A DNA stretch of 64,000 nucleotides from Paraphaeosphaeria minitans (Eukaryota > Ascomycota > Dothideomycetes > Pleosporales > Didymosphaeriaceae): contig WJXW01000002.1 of the NCBI GenBank assembly GCA_015832175.1, positions 4,650,001-4,714,000 on the forward strand, given 5' to 3'. This document shows, one piece after another, positions 1 to 12,225 of this stretch; position 1 is the first letter of the stretch; the number at the start of each line of letters is the position of its first letter. The notes beneath the pieces are model-generated. The model had not been told where the DNA came from. It was given only the letters and a program-made list of their open reading frames with translations, and did no database searches. The position numbers and the translations under genes were made by a program.

Positions 1-403
1 TCTTAACACCTAGGTAGTAGAGAGGTAGGGCCTCCTTACTACGCTAGTAAATAAGAAGGATAATATAACACCCTTTAATACTCTAAATAAAGACTAGAAA
101 AGGGTATTTCTAACTTTACTCTAGGATATTACCTAGATACTTATAATAACGCTTTTTTATATAGTAAGACCTCTACCCCCCTATAATATAGTAGGACTAG
201 GCTTTACTAAAAATAGTAGAACTCTCTTTTTAGAACTAGTAGAGTACACTACTATCTTTAATAAGACTAAGGCGTCTAGCCTTCTACTATACTAAGGCAC
301 GTTAGACTACTATATCTACTTAAAGTAGACCCTAAGCGGCTCCCTTTTAAAACTACCCTAGGGCCCGCTATATAGCATATCTAGAGATTAGCTAGTAGAA
401 CTC
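1..403 (+). mobile_element. Left part of a Ty3/gypsy pol gene, interrupted by the element at 404
   Basis: TA-rich, stop-riddled DNA. In one frame the last 160 bases read as the region just before gypsy reverse transcriptase (…GPLYSISRD, stop, LVEL), with stops at Gln/Arg/Trp positions. The reading resumes at 7118 (INY-R-INAISKLD, then the RT core), so this is the upstream part of the host element split by the insertion at 404-7112. Bases 399-403 (AACTC) are the left copy of the target duplication. The 5' end of the host element lies outside the window. Confidence 0.7.
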
Positions 404-814
404 TGTTAAGATCCGAAGGCTAGGCCTCCCAGGATTTTCATATGTATCTATATTTGTTGTTCGAGTGACACAGCACAAAAGGTCACGTGATCTAATTAGT
501 GTGATTAGAGCGCCAAGATAACTAATTAGACTAAGCACTTAATATACTAAGTAACTAATTAGTGCTTAATTAGTTTAATTAGAGCGATTAGTCCACTAAT
601 TGCTTAAAGTATATAGGAACGCGAGAATAGGCTCTCTATACTTATGTTTAATCTGTTTATTAATCTATTATTAAGATTCTAGCAGACTAAATTGTTAACT
701 TGTTACACTTTGTAAAATACTATTATATTAATAAGACCTTCTACCTTCCGTAAGTACTCCTGCCTAAGAACTAACCTTAACCCTTTAGGACTAGCTACCC
801 TCTTAGATTTAACA
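404..814 (+). repeat. 5' LTR of gypsy copy 1
   Basis: Starts TGTTAAG and ends TTTAACA. It aligns base for base in length (411) with 6702-7112, 11815-12225 and 18109-18519. Differences among the four copies are overwhelmingly C/T and G/A transitions, with a few transversions near the CTATTATTAAG stretch. Confidence 0.95.
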
Positions 815-3800
815 TCTTAAACACCCTTAATATAAGTACTTTATAAACTCCTACCTCTTCTATAGCTTTAGGTGCCGCTAAGATTACTCTTATAAAAAAT
901 AGTAGTAAGGTGCATAAACCTAATCTCTACTTTAGCAAATAATCTTAAACTAACGTCTAGATTCTCTAGTTAGACCTCTACTTCTTTAACTTAGACAAAC
1001 TTCTTAAAGATAAAAAGAAAGTTATCTTTATAGTAATATACATGTAAGGAGATGCAGAATTATAAATCTATTCCTACCTTAAAAAGTATCTAGGAATAAA
1101 CTATAATAATAATAACAACAATTACGCGAACGAGCACGCTGATATAGTTAATATTATTAAAGATTATAATAACTTTAAGAAATGCCTTAAGCAACTTTTT
1201 AGGATCGCTAATAAGGACTCTATTATAAAAGTAAAAATTTAGACTATAACTTAGAAACAATTAGTAGCTAAGTATATAGCTAAGTTCTATAAATACGCTG
1301 TGTAACTTAACTAGAATAATAAATCTCTTTAGGATATATATAAACAAGGACTTAAATAGAAACTACGTACAGAACTTCTACATAGTAGTGTATAAATTAC
1401 TAACCTTAAAGAACTGTACAAAGAAACTATTAGAATTAATAAAGAATAGTTTTTACTACAACAGGAGCTCTACTAAAACCCTAGGGCGATAAGCTTTAGA
1501 CAACTAGCAAAAATAGTTTATAAGAACCCTATTAGAATTATTTAAAAGTAATAGCTAAGGAACTACTAGAGATACAAACTAATAGAAGATGTCTAGTTTA
1601 ACTACTTAAGTAAAGGAAAAAGAGGAAGAATAGGCCCTAAGTAGCCTAATAAACGCGTCTCTAATAGAAGTTAATAACTAATAACTAAGACTTACAAATG
1701 CTTTATATGTAGTAAACTAGGCTATATAGCCAGGAACTATAGATTAAAGAACAAAGTCTATTAAACTAAGTTAAATATACTAACTATTAAGGACTAAGAA
1801 CCTAATAAGGAATAGGAAGTTATTACAACGCTATTTAGTTACTAACGCGTTATACTAGAGCAAAGTAAGTAATTAGATTTACCTAACTTATAACTATACA
1901 AAGATCTAGAAGATAACTCTAACGTATACCACAACATAGAAGACGTAGAAGAAATACTAAGATCTCCTACTCCTTACCTATAAAGTAGGTGGGAAGAAGA
2001 TAACCCTATGTTACCTAAGTATAAACTAAATGTTTAGGACTATATAGAACCCCACTAGGCACTAAAAGGAATATAACCCTACAAAAATAAGAAGTTAGAC
2101 TATGTACTAAAGTACTATCTAGACTACTAAAATCCTACACACTAATTCTGTATATAGACGTATTGCGAAGAACCAACATACACATAACATAAAGTAGAGA
2201 AAGAGAAGAATAAGAAACAACCTAGAAAGAAACTACGCTGTAGATAGATATAGACAGACTACCCTATTATAGCTTACAATAAACACCTCTAAGACAAATA
2301 ATAAGTAAAATACTTTCCTTACCTTACGCTAAAGGGCAATAAATACTGCAATATACTTATTAATAGAGACTATATATAACTGTACTAGTACACGTGTCTA
2401 AACTAAGACTACAAATACTACTATATAGCCAAATATTTAGACAGCTTTATAAACTACCCTACGTAAGAAGTCATAATAAAGCTACTAATTTAACTAGTAC
2501 ATGGGAATAGTAAAGACCACAAGAGAAAAAATAGAAGAATATCCTTACAGGAAGAAGAAGAAGAAAACAATCTATATAAGCTATATACTTAAAAACAACA
2601 ATAGAAGTAGATACTTAGAAACGCATACTAGGCACTAGAACTTAACTATAACCTATATAAATAGATGTCTTTTTTAGGCCTAAACTTAGACAAGAAAACG
2701 CCTTTATTAAATTAAATACTATAGTAAGTATAGTATTAGTTAAACTACTAGTACAGCTTAAAGGAATACAGGCTTAAGCTCTTATAAACTTAGGAGTAGA
2801 AAAGAACTTTATATCTTATTAGATAGTAAGACAAGCAGAACTTATAATATTAGAGAAAAAAGTACCCTATGTTATCTATATTACAAATAGATCCCTAATA
2901 CCTAAGACACCTTAAATATACTAGGAGATTACTACCACCATAATAGTCTAAGGACATAGAGAGGAACTTACCTTAGATGTCTTACTAGGATCTAAGTATA
3001 AGTTAGTTTTAGGATTACCTTAGTTAATAATACACAACCTATAAATTAACTAGGGTACAAAGAAAATATTATTTAAACGCTATAATTATGTATTATAAGT
3101 AAAGCCTACATATTAACTAAAAATAATAGTAGATAAGGGAGTGATTAACAACATAATACTATAACAGATAGTTAAAAAACGGAAGCACACTTTAGTAGAC
3201 ACTAGCAGGAACTACTAGATTAAGAAGTGTAAGAAGGAGAACAATAGTACACTCTTTACCTTACTAAGAGAGTATAGGAAATAGACACATATATTTACAG
3301 AAAAGGAAGGAAAAGTAAACCTACTAGAATATTAACCCTAGGATCTTACGATAGACCTAGAAGAAGGAAAGACGCTACCCTTTAGACTACTATATAGTAA
3401 GATAGGAGAAGAACTCCTTAAAGAACGTAATTTTATTAAAACAAACCTTAAGAAAAGATATATACAACTATTAAAGTTACTAGCAGTAAGCCCTTTTATA
3501 TTTATTAAGAAAAAGGATAGATTAGACAGACTATGCGTTAACTACTAACAACTTAATAATATAATAATAAAGAACTAATATCCACTACTAAACATTACAG
3601 AGTTACAAGATTAACTATCTTAAGCCAAGATATTTATAATAATAGATCTAAGAGACAGTTACCACCTTATATAAATTAAAAAAGGTAAAGAATAGAAAAC
3701 AGCGTTTTAATTACGCTATAGACTATTTAAGTATAAAGTTATGCCATTTAGACTTATAAACGCACTAGCAGCTTTTATAGCACTTATTAATAACGTACTC

Positions 3801-6004
3801 TATAAATATCTAGATATATTTGTTATCGCGTATATAGACAATATCCTTGTCTTTTCTAAAAACAAATTAGACCACACTAAGCATGTATAGACAGTACTAG
3901 AAGCACTAGACAAAGCATGCCTTTACATTAAACTTAAGAAATATAAGTTTAATATTAAACGACTTAAATTCCTAGGACACATTATTACTATGGAAGGAAT
4001 TGAGATAGCACTAAGTAAAGTTAAATACATTAAAAACTAGCTAATACCAAAGATAGCCAAGAACATCCAAGAATTCTTAGAATTCTATAGATTTAATCAA
4101 TAATTTATCTAAAATTACGTAAAGGTTATAATACCTTTAACAAATCTTATAAAGAAGGACGTACCCTTTAAATAGATAAATAAGTGTAGAATATTATTCT
4201 AACTCCTTAAGACAGCATGTATTATAGAACCTATCCTTATTTATTTTAGAAGCAATAAACTACTACGCTTTAAAATAGACACTAGCGATCTTACGCTAGG
4301 CGCCTACGCTAAATAAGAACGTAATAGTAAATAGCACCTAATTACCTATTACTTATGCAAATTTAATAACGCTAAAACACAATACAACGTATATAATAAA
4401 GAACTCTACGCTATTATTAAAGCCTTAAAGTACTAGAGAATTTATACGCTTAGTTACTTAACGCTAGAAATCTACACAGATTACAAGAACCTTCTAAGGT
4501 TTATAATAATAAAAAAACTTACGCTATAATAACAAAGATAGTTATAAACCACAAAGCAGTATAAGTTTAAAATCATCTATATAGCTAGGAAAGAAAATAG
4601 TAGAGTAGACACTCTTAGCCAACAAAGTAATCTAGTAAGAGAAAAAGAAAAAACCTTCTCTGCAATCCTTTAAAAAACTAAAGATAGATCTCTAGAGCTA
4701 ACAGTAGAACTAAATTAACTTTTAGTAATTAACTAAGAAGTTCTAGAACATCTATAGACTAAGATTATCCGACAATACCATAATAACCCTATGTACGGAC
4801 ACTTAGGCATTATAAAAACAATAAAACTTATCTAAAGGAATTACACCTTTAAAGGAATTAAGGAAGCTATAATAACTTACATTTATAAATATACAGAATA
4901 CTAGAGAAATAAACACAGTACACATCTTAAATATAGAGAGATATAAGCAATTAGAACACTAACAGCACTATAAGAAGACATTACTATAGATTTTGTTATA
5001 AGAATTTTAAACTCTAAGAATCTAATAACAGGAATTAAATATAATAGTATACTAGTAATAGTCTACCAACTAACTAAGTATGTTAAGCTTATTCTATATC
5101 TTAAAAGAATAATAGCAAAGGAACTCGCTTTTCTTATTCTAGGCTAACTAGTTAGACACTACAGAATCCTAAAAATAATTATTAGTAATAGAGATAAGCT
5201 CTTTATATTAAATTATTAGACAACGCTTATAGCACTACTTAGAACAAAACAAAAGCTATTAACAGCTTACTATCTATAAACAGATAGATAGATAGAACGT
5301 ACAAACCAAACTATAGAAACGTACCTACGCATTTACTACAATAGTTAGAAGAATAACTAAGTTTTATTACTACCTATAGTATAGTTAGCCTATAATAACA
5401 AAGTATTAGCAGTATTAGGACATACACTGTTCTATGTAAACTATAGAAGACACCCACATCTCTTTAATTAACAATTTCCTACGACAATTAAAGTAAAAGA
5501 AGCTATAGATATAGTAAAAAATATAAAGAAAATACACTAACAACTCTAAGAGAATCTTAAGAAAGCTTAGCAGCAATTAATCTTATACTAAAATTAAAAA
5601 CGAAAAATAGCACCTTAGCTAAAGAAGGGGGATAAAGCATATCTACTTATAAAGAACTTTTAAACTTAGAAGAAAAAACACAAGAAACTAGATTATATTA
5701 AGGTTAGACTATTTTATATTTCTAAGTAAATATTACTAGTAAACTATAAGTTGGAACTACTACTAGATATAAAGATATACCTAGTATTCCACATATTACT
5801 ACTAGAACTAGTAGACCCTAATACACTAGTTGGAACCACCTTCTACTATAAAACTAAAGAAGAAAATAAATTTAAGGTTAAAAGAATTCTAGAATATAAT
5901 TAGTATAGCAACGCGTACCTTGTTAAGTGGAAAAGTTACCCACACAGCAAAAACACCTAGGAACTAGAGAACTACCTAGGAAACTGTTAACAAAAGATTA
6001 AAGA

Positions 6005-6660
6005 ATTTCACTAATAACCTATATAGTATAATAACATTTGTACCTAAGATAGTAAAGGCACTAGATTATCCTAGAATTCTAATAAGAAATCTTTAAAAGC
6101 GCTCTATATCGTAGGGGATAAGAAGGGACCTAAAGGAGTCTTATTAACTACTAGATTAACAGCCTTATAAGATTTAGCCTTCTTAATATTCTTCTCCTTA
6201 ACCGCTATTATATCCTTAGCACGCTTATCTAGTAAGTCTATTTACTAATATAACTAATCTTTGTGTGTGCGTGTAACCTATAATTTCTCTAACACCTCCT
6301 TATAGGCCTTAAACGCAGCCTCCTGCGTTTCTTTTAACTTTTTTATCTATATACGTAATTTCTCTTTCTCCGCTAATAAACGCTTAAACTTAGACTCTAA
6401 AACGCGCATATTATAATATTAACCTTAATAAATATATTCCCCACATTTTCTAGCCTAAACGTGAACCTTATAAATATAGTTATGTTTTATACACGTTAAG
6501 CATTTCTTAACTATAACTTCACTAAAGAAGTTAATAAAATTAGTTAGGTAATAGCAATAGGTAGTGCTAGACTTAAAAGGTTATTAGGGCATAATATAAG
6601 TAAGCTAACGCTACTTATAACGTAGGGCGAGCTCTAGTTATAACTAGGCACAAGATATAG
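6005..6660 (-). pseudogene. Antisense ORF in gypsy copy 1: Zn2Cys6-like motif plus charged helix, decayed
   Basis: On the minus strand between pol and the 3' LTR a protein-like frame can be read through several stops. Upstream of an ATG at 6409-6407 it shows Cys/Tyr residues spaced CX2CX6YX8CX2YX6Y. Cys-to-Tyr is one G-to-A change, so the ancestral spacing was probably CX2CX6CX8CX2CX6C, which fits the Zn2Cys6 pattern. From the ATG follows a Lys/Glu-rich stretch beginning MRVLESKFKRLLAEKEKL, with heptad-like leucines and later LLDKRAKDIIAVKEK. The same frame exists in copy 2. Its function is unknown; DNA binding is inference from the Cys spacing only. The true start and end are uncertain. Confidence 0.6.
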
Positions 6661-6701
6661 TTACGTAATTTAAGGATAAATTTTAGTAAGGAGGGAGATA
6701 A

Positions 6702-7112
6702 TGTTAAGATCTAAAGGCTAGGCCTCCTAGGATCTTTATATGTATCTACATTTATTGTTCGAGTAACACGGTATAAAAGGTCACGTGATCTAATTAGTGT
6801 AATTAGAGCGCTAAGATAACTAATTAGATTAAGCACTTAATATACTAAGTAACTAATTAGTGCTTAATTAGTTTAATTAGAGCGATTAGTCCACTAATTG
6901 CTTAAAGTATATAGGAACGCGAGAATAGGCTCTCTATACTTGTGTTTAATCTATTTATTAATCTATTGTTTAGATTCTAGTAGACCGAATTGTTAACTTG
7001 TTACACTTTATAAGATACTATTATATTAATAAGACCTTCCACCTTCCGTAAGTACTCCTGCCTAAGAACCAACCTTAACCCTTTAGGACTAGCTACCCTC
7101 TTGGATTTAATA
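6702..7112 (+). repeat. 3' LTR of gypsy copy 1
   Basis: 411 bp, TGTTAAG…TTTAATA. The terminal ACA has become ATA, a single C-to-T transition. It is followed by the right target duplication AACTC (7113-7117). Confidence 0.95.
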
Positions 7113-7117
7113 AACTC

Positions 7118-10100
7118 TAGCGCTAACTTATAGAACTTATAAATAAGGGCTAAATATAAGCTAGCTCCTTTTTGTAGGTGCTCTAGTCCTTCTAGCCCTA
7201 AAGCCTAAGGGGAAATAGCACCTATATATTAACTATTAGGAGATTAACGCGATTTCTAAGCTAGATTAGTACTTTTTTTTACTTATTAAAGAGACACTGC
7301 ATACCCTCTCCTAGGCTACTTAGTTTATAAAAGTAGATATCTGCGCTACTTTCTATAAGCTATAAGTTATAAAAGGGGAAAAACACTACACTATATTCTA
7401 CACCTAGTTTAGCCTCTTTAAGTAGTTAGTGGTTTTATTTAGACTAACTAGGGCACCTACTATATTTTAGCGCTATATTAATAGCGCTCTAAAAGACACC
7501 TTAGGCGATATATATACAACTTACCTAGATAATGTCCTTATCTATATAATAGGGCCCCTACACTAACACTAGGACTATGTATAATAAGTGCTAGGACTCC
7601 TATAGGAAGCTAGACTATATATAGACCTAGGGAAATATAAATTCGCAATAATAGAGGTTAGGTATCTAGAGTATCTTATTATAGTAAGTAAGGCTATTTG
7701 CCCTAATCTAGCAAAGATATAAGTAATTAATTAATAAAATACCCCCTCTATAGTGCGTGTGGTCCGCTACTTTATTAGCTTTACTAACTTCTATTACGAC
7801 TTTCTCCTCTAATTCTTTAAGTAGGCTGTACCCCTATATACCTTTACTAAGAAAGGGGTCCTATTTTAATAGGGCCCTAAGGAATAAGAGGCCTTTTAGG
7901 CCCTAAAAGACATATTTATATAGGGCCCTATCCTAGCGCTCTAGGACCTAGAGCGCGACACGCTAGTAAAAGTAAACTACTTAGGTAGTGCTACTAGGGC
8001 CTACCTCTCCTAATATATTAAGGGGATCTAGCACTTTATAGCCTACTACTTTATAGCCCTAACACTAGTCTAGTAGAACTACACTATTTATAATAAAGAG
8101 CTACTTATAATTATATAGGCCTTATAAGCATAGAAACTAGAGCTAATAGGAGTAGTGCGCCCCTTTAAAATTCTAATAGACTATAAGAACCTTAAATACT
8201 TTATAAAAATCTAAAAATTAAGTAAGTACTAGCACTAGTAGTTAGAGTTACTCTCTACCTTTTACTTCTACCTCTACTACTAGCCTAGATCCTAGGCGGC
8301 TAGACTAGACGCACTAAGCTAGTATAAGCAGAATATAGCCTAGTAGATAAAGATAAACGCCCTACTAATAGTGCCTAAGACTATCTAGGCTATTCTAGTG
8401 TAGATGTGATTTTTAACAGCGCTAGTAGGGGCTTAGATCTTTACTAACACGCATTTATAAGCACTTTAGGATATAGCTATAGCAGAGTTCCCCCCTTATT
8501 ATATTAGGCTTAAGGTAGTGCACTATAATAACTATATATTCTTTATAGTAGCTACTACTTCCTAATAAATTAGAAACTATATAATTAGTGCGTATAAGTC
8601 CCTTCTATAGTAAGGAGTCTTTTAGGTCCTAGCTTAGGAACCTCTTACTACTACTATTATATAGCGTGTATATAAGTCTCTAGTTATAGGCCATTCTAGA
8701 AAGAACTCAATATTTAAGATTATCTACTAAGACTACTACTAGAATAATATATTTAAAGACGTTACTTAATTTATACGTAATTGCTACTACGTAGGAACGT
8801 ATATAAACTAGTAGAAGTAGTAAGGTTTTCTATAGCTACTCCTAATTATAGACTAGTACTAGGCGTAACTCTTAATAGATTTTATAGTAGACCTCCTTTA
8901 GGCCTCTATAGCAGCACCGCAATACCTGCTTATAATTACTAATAGGCTGTTAAAGTATATATAACTAGAAGCTATAACTTCTATAATAGTAGAGTACTAT
9001 ACAGCCCGCTTCTATAATATATAGTAGTAGTTCTATAGCTTTCCTATCTTACTAATTATAGATAGAGGCTTAGACTAGCTAGGGAAGTTCTAGACTACAC
9101 TGTGTAAATTAACTAGAATAAAACAACTCCTCTTTATAGTATACTACCCCTAGACTAACAGCAGTATAGAGAGGGTAAACTAGAAGGTACTTTTAGTCCT
9201 CTATATTATAGTTAACTTTAAATAAATAGACTAGCTAGACTGCCTCCTAGCCTACTAGCTTACGTTAAATAATAAAGTATTTACTACTATAGGCCTAAGC
9301 CTAAACTTTCTACTAAATAGATATTACATTAATCTTCTTAAGAGAATCTTCTTACTAGCAGAGTCTACTTACACCCCCGCTAAGAGGGTAAAGCACTTTC
9401 TAGACTACCTTAAGAGAGGGATAGCTTTAGCCTAGGCTACTATTACCTATAGATAGTAGTGTACTATAAAGGCTATAAACTATACCTACTACCTTATAGA
9501 GTAATTCTAAGTTAGAGATAAGGTATAGTTCTTACTACATAACGTAAAAACTAACTAGCTAAAAAAGAAATTTAACTAGCTTAAAGTTAAGTATACTATA
9601 ATAGCTATACTGTCCCTACTTATAGTAACACTAGACCTATCTAGTAATTTTTATAAGACTATCTATATTAACCTCCTTAAGTAAGTAGTAGACAATCCCC
9701 TATCTAGTTAGACCTAGGCTAATGCCTAGCTAGGCCTAGCCCTAGAGCTAGAAGAAGTGGATCTAGACCTATATAAATAGGAAGTAAAGGAGGTTTTACG
9801 TATTAAGAACACCTAAGGAAAATAATAATAGGCGCTAGTAAAGTAGACTAGGTAGGTATTGCTAACTTAGGTGCTAGTTAAAAATATTATAAACACTATA
9901 GCTCTAGACCGCTTTAAGGCCGCCTAGGGGAACTATAGGTATAATAATAGTCCTATCTAGCCTATAAGAAAGAATATATAAACATTACAAAAGAAGCTAT
10001 AATAGGTATTTAAGAATTTATTCCTCTACTAACTTAGTAGAGGCGCTATCTATCTAAAAACTACTAAAGGCTATTAGCCCTAGAGTTGTAATAACTAAAG

Positions 10101-10130
10101 CAGCACTAAAGTAACACTAGATAGAAATAA
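7118..10130 (+). mobile_element. Right part of the host Ty3/gypsy element, RT to chromodomain, RIP-degraded
   Basis: Continuation of the pol frame broken at 403. Readable through stops: reverse transcriptase about 7118-7700 with the active box YLDN (7522-7533; the second catalytic Asp is now Asn by a G-to-A change); RNase H about 7880-8300 (NYTIYNKELL, then LSTFYFYLYY); integrase about 8640-9500 (the His region GHSRKNS, then DRGLD and PQTNSSIERVNQKVL); chromodomain-like tail about 9770-9980 (WEVKEVLRI). A purine run ending GGGGG near 10,130 may be the polypurine tract before a 3' LTR whose end I could not define. This element belongs to a different family from the two 6.7 kb copies. Confidence 0.75.
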
Positions 10131-11809
10131 AAGGGGGCTATAATAACTATATTACTCTTCGTACTAGTAGTAGCGGTACCTAAAAGAGTGCACTAAGCTA
10201 GCCCTAGATAAAGGCTTAGGCAAAGTTACTTTATAAGTCTCTTAATATAGGTTAAAAAGTATACGCTATTAGGCTAGGGCTGCTAGAAAGGTAGAGTAGT
10301 GTTAGCTAGAAGCTATCCTAAGTTACTTTGTAATAGTAGTAAGTAGGTTAGTAGTCTACGCTTAGGTCTAGGTTATTTTATCTAGGCGCTAGCCTATACT
10401 CTCCTTAGATTACTAAATATAATTTCCTATATTATTTATCTACCCTACTATATTATTAGCTAACGCTACTAGATTCTAATTATAGTTACTGCTACGCTAG
10501 GCTAGAGTTATCTAGAGCGAAGGTGCTACTAGGGCTATGTCTATACTAGGGGGGGTAACTACTATTCTATTACTATACTAAAGTAGAGGTATAGTAGGGG
10601 AGTCTAGTTCTTAAATTAGGCTAGAGTTCTTAAGTGCTAAGTTTAGGTACTACTTATACTGCTAGGCTAAGTAGTAGAACTCTACTATAAAAGTAGGTAG
10701 TGTTCTAGTTATAGGCTTCTAGGGGTTAGTGCTATACGTTCTAGGATTACAGATATATAAATTACTATTAACCTAGCCTTAGTTTATATATTTAATCTAG
10801 AGGCGCAAAGCCTACTTTAGGCCTAGATTATTAGTAAAGGGGGCGGAATTATACTAGTAGGTAGCTTTAGTGTAATAGTAGGCGCTATAGAAGTAGCCCT
10901 AGAATAGTTAATAGCTATATAAACATTAATAATAGTCTAGAATATAAGGCTATAGGCTTACTCTACGCGCCTAAGCTACTTTAGGCGCCTAATATATTTA
11001 ATATATATAAGGCCTATATTAGGGTTAGCTAGCTCTTTATTTAAACTATCTCTTTAAAGGACTGCGCTCTTAGTAACGTAAAGCTGCTTTAGGGTATAAG
11101 TAGAAGTAATAAGATTAGGGTAATTAGCTAGTACGCACCTCTTAGAGGTTATAAAGGGGTAAGGGCGATTACTATTATTAGGCCGCTATATAGGCGTGTT
11201 AAGGCTCTAGAAAATCTTTTTTACTTTAGTATTATTAATCTCCTCCTTAGTATATATATAGCTAGGCTTAGTAAGGTGCTAGTTTAGGTCTAAAGAGTTA
11301 TTACTACTACTACTGCTAGAACTAAAGATATCTACTAAAGCAGCGCCACTTTAAAGGCTGTTATTAATAATATTAATATTAGCCGCGGCCGCGAATAGAA
11401 CGCTAAAAAAAGGGCTAGAAGGCTAATAAGAGTATAGGGGCGTATAGCGTAGAAATAAGAGGAGGACTAGATTAGGGCTAAAAAAAGGTAAAGACAAAAG
11501 TAGTTATAGATAGTTAAGGAAGTTAGAATAGGCGCAGGTTAGGGTTAGTATAAGAAAGAGAGAGTAGAGAAGGGAAGAAAGAAAGTAAAGTAATATAAAT
11601 ATAAAGAGACTACGATAGTAACACACTACTAAAGTAATAAACATATAATAATTATATTAAAAAGGGCAGGAGCGCTGTCCTGTTACTTTATAATAACAAG
11701 GTAAATAAACAAACTACCTAATAAGGGCCCTCGCCCTAAGGCCGCCTTAGGGCCGCCTCTACACTACTACCTTACTATAGTATAATACTCCTAAGATCTC
11801 TAAGGCTTA
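10131..11809. repeat. Unresolved RIP-degraded repeat DNA
   Basis: Stop-rich TA-rich DNA without clear LTR ends. Its left part may hold the 3' LTR of the preceding gypsy element. Between about 11,160 and 11,620 a plus-strand frame reads as a Leu- and then Arg/Lys-rich protein-like stretch (LYRRVKALENL, later KKRARRLIRV), interrupted only at Gln/Trp-type stops. It resembles a transposon accessory ORF but I cannot assign it. Bases 11810-11814 (CCTTA) are the target duplication of the next element. Confidence 0.45.
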
Positions 11810-11814
11810 CCTTA

Positions 11815-12225
11815 TGTTAAGATCTAAAGGCTAGGCCTCCTGGGATTTTCATATGTATCTACATTCGTTGTTCGAGTGGCACAGCACAAAAGGTCACGTG
11901 ACCTAATTAGTGTAATCAGAGCGCTAAGACAACTAATTAGACTAAGCACTTAACATACTAAGCAACTAATTAGTGCTTAATTAGTTTAATTAGAGCGATT
12001 AGTCCACTAATCGCTTAAAGTATATAGGAACGCGAGGATAGGCTCTCTATACTTGTGTTTAATCTGTTTATTAATCTATTGTTTAGATTCTAGCAGACTA
12101 AATTGTTAACTTATTACACTTTGTAAGATACTATTATATTAATAAGACTTTCTACCTTCTGTAAGTACTCCTACCTAAGAACTAACCTTAACCCTTTAGG
12201 ACTAGCTACCCTCTTAGATTTAATA
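11815..12225 (+). repeat. 5' LTR of gypsy copy 2
   Basis: 411 bp from TGTTAAG to TTTAATA, colinear with the other three LTRs. It keeps more C and G (for example GTCACGTGACC) than the 3' LTR of the same element. Confidence 0.95.

Larger units (their letters stand above)
404..7112 (+). mobile_element. Full-length RIP-degraded Ty3/gypsy chromodomain retrotransposon, copy 1
   Basis: A 6709 bp element bounded by 411 bp direct LTRs (404-814, 6702-7112) and a perfect 5 bp target duplication AACTC (399-403, 7113-7117). A purine tract AAGGAGGGAGATA lies directly before the 3' LTR. Plus-strand pol order can be read through stops: gag-like region with a CX2C zinc knuckle about 1690-1740; protease about 2780-3010; reverse transcriptase about 3480-3870 with the active-site box now YIDN (3831-3842); RNase H about 4250-4640; integrase about 4760-5560; chromodomain about 5870-6000 (YLVKWKSYP). 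The order RT-RNase H-IN-chromodomain defines a chromovirus-type gypsy. An antisense ORF lies between pol and the 3' LTR. Nearly all in-frame stops are TAA/TAG at expected Gln (CAA/CAG) or Trp positions, as RIP at CpA would give. The copy is dead. Confidence 0.93.
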
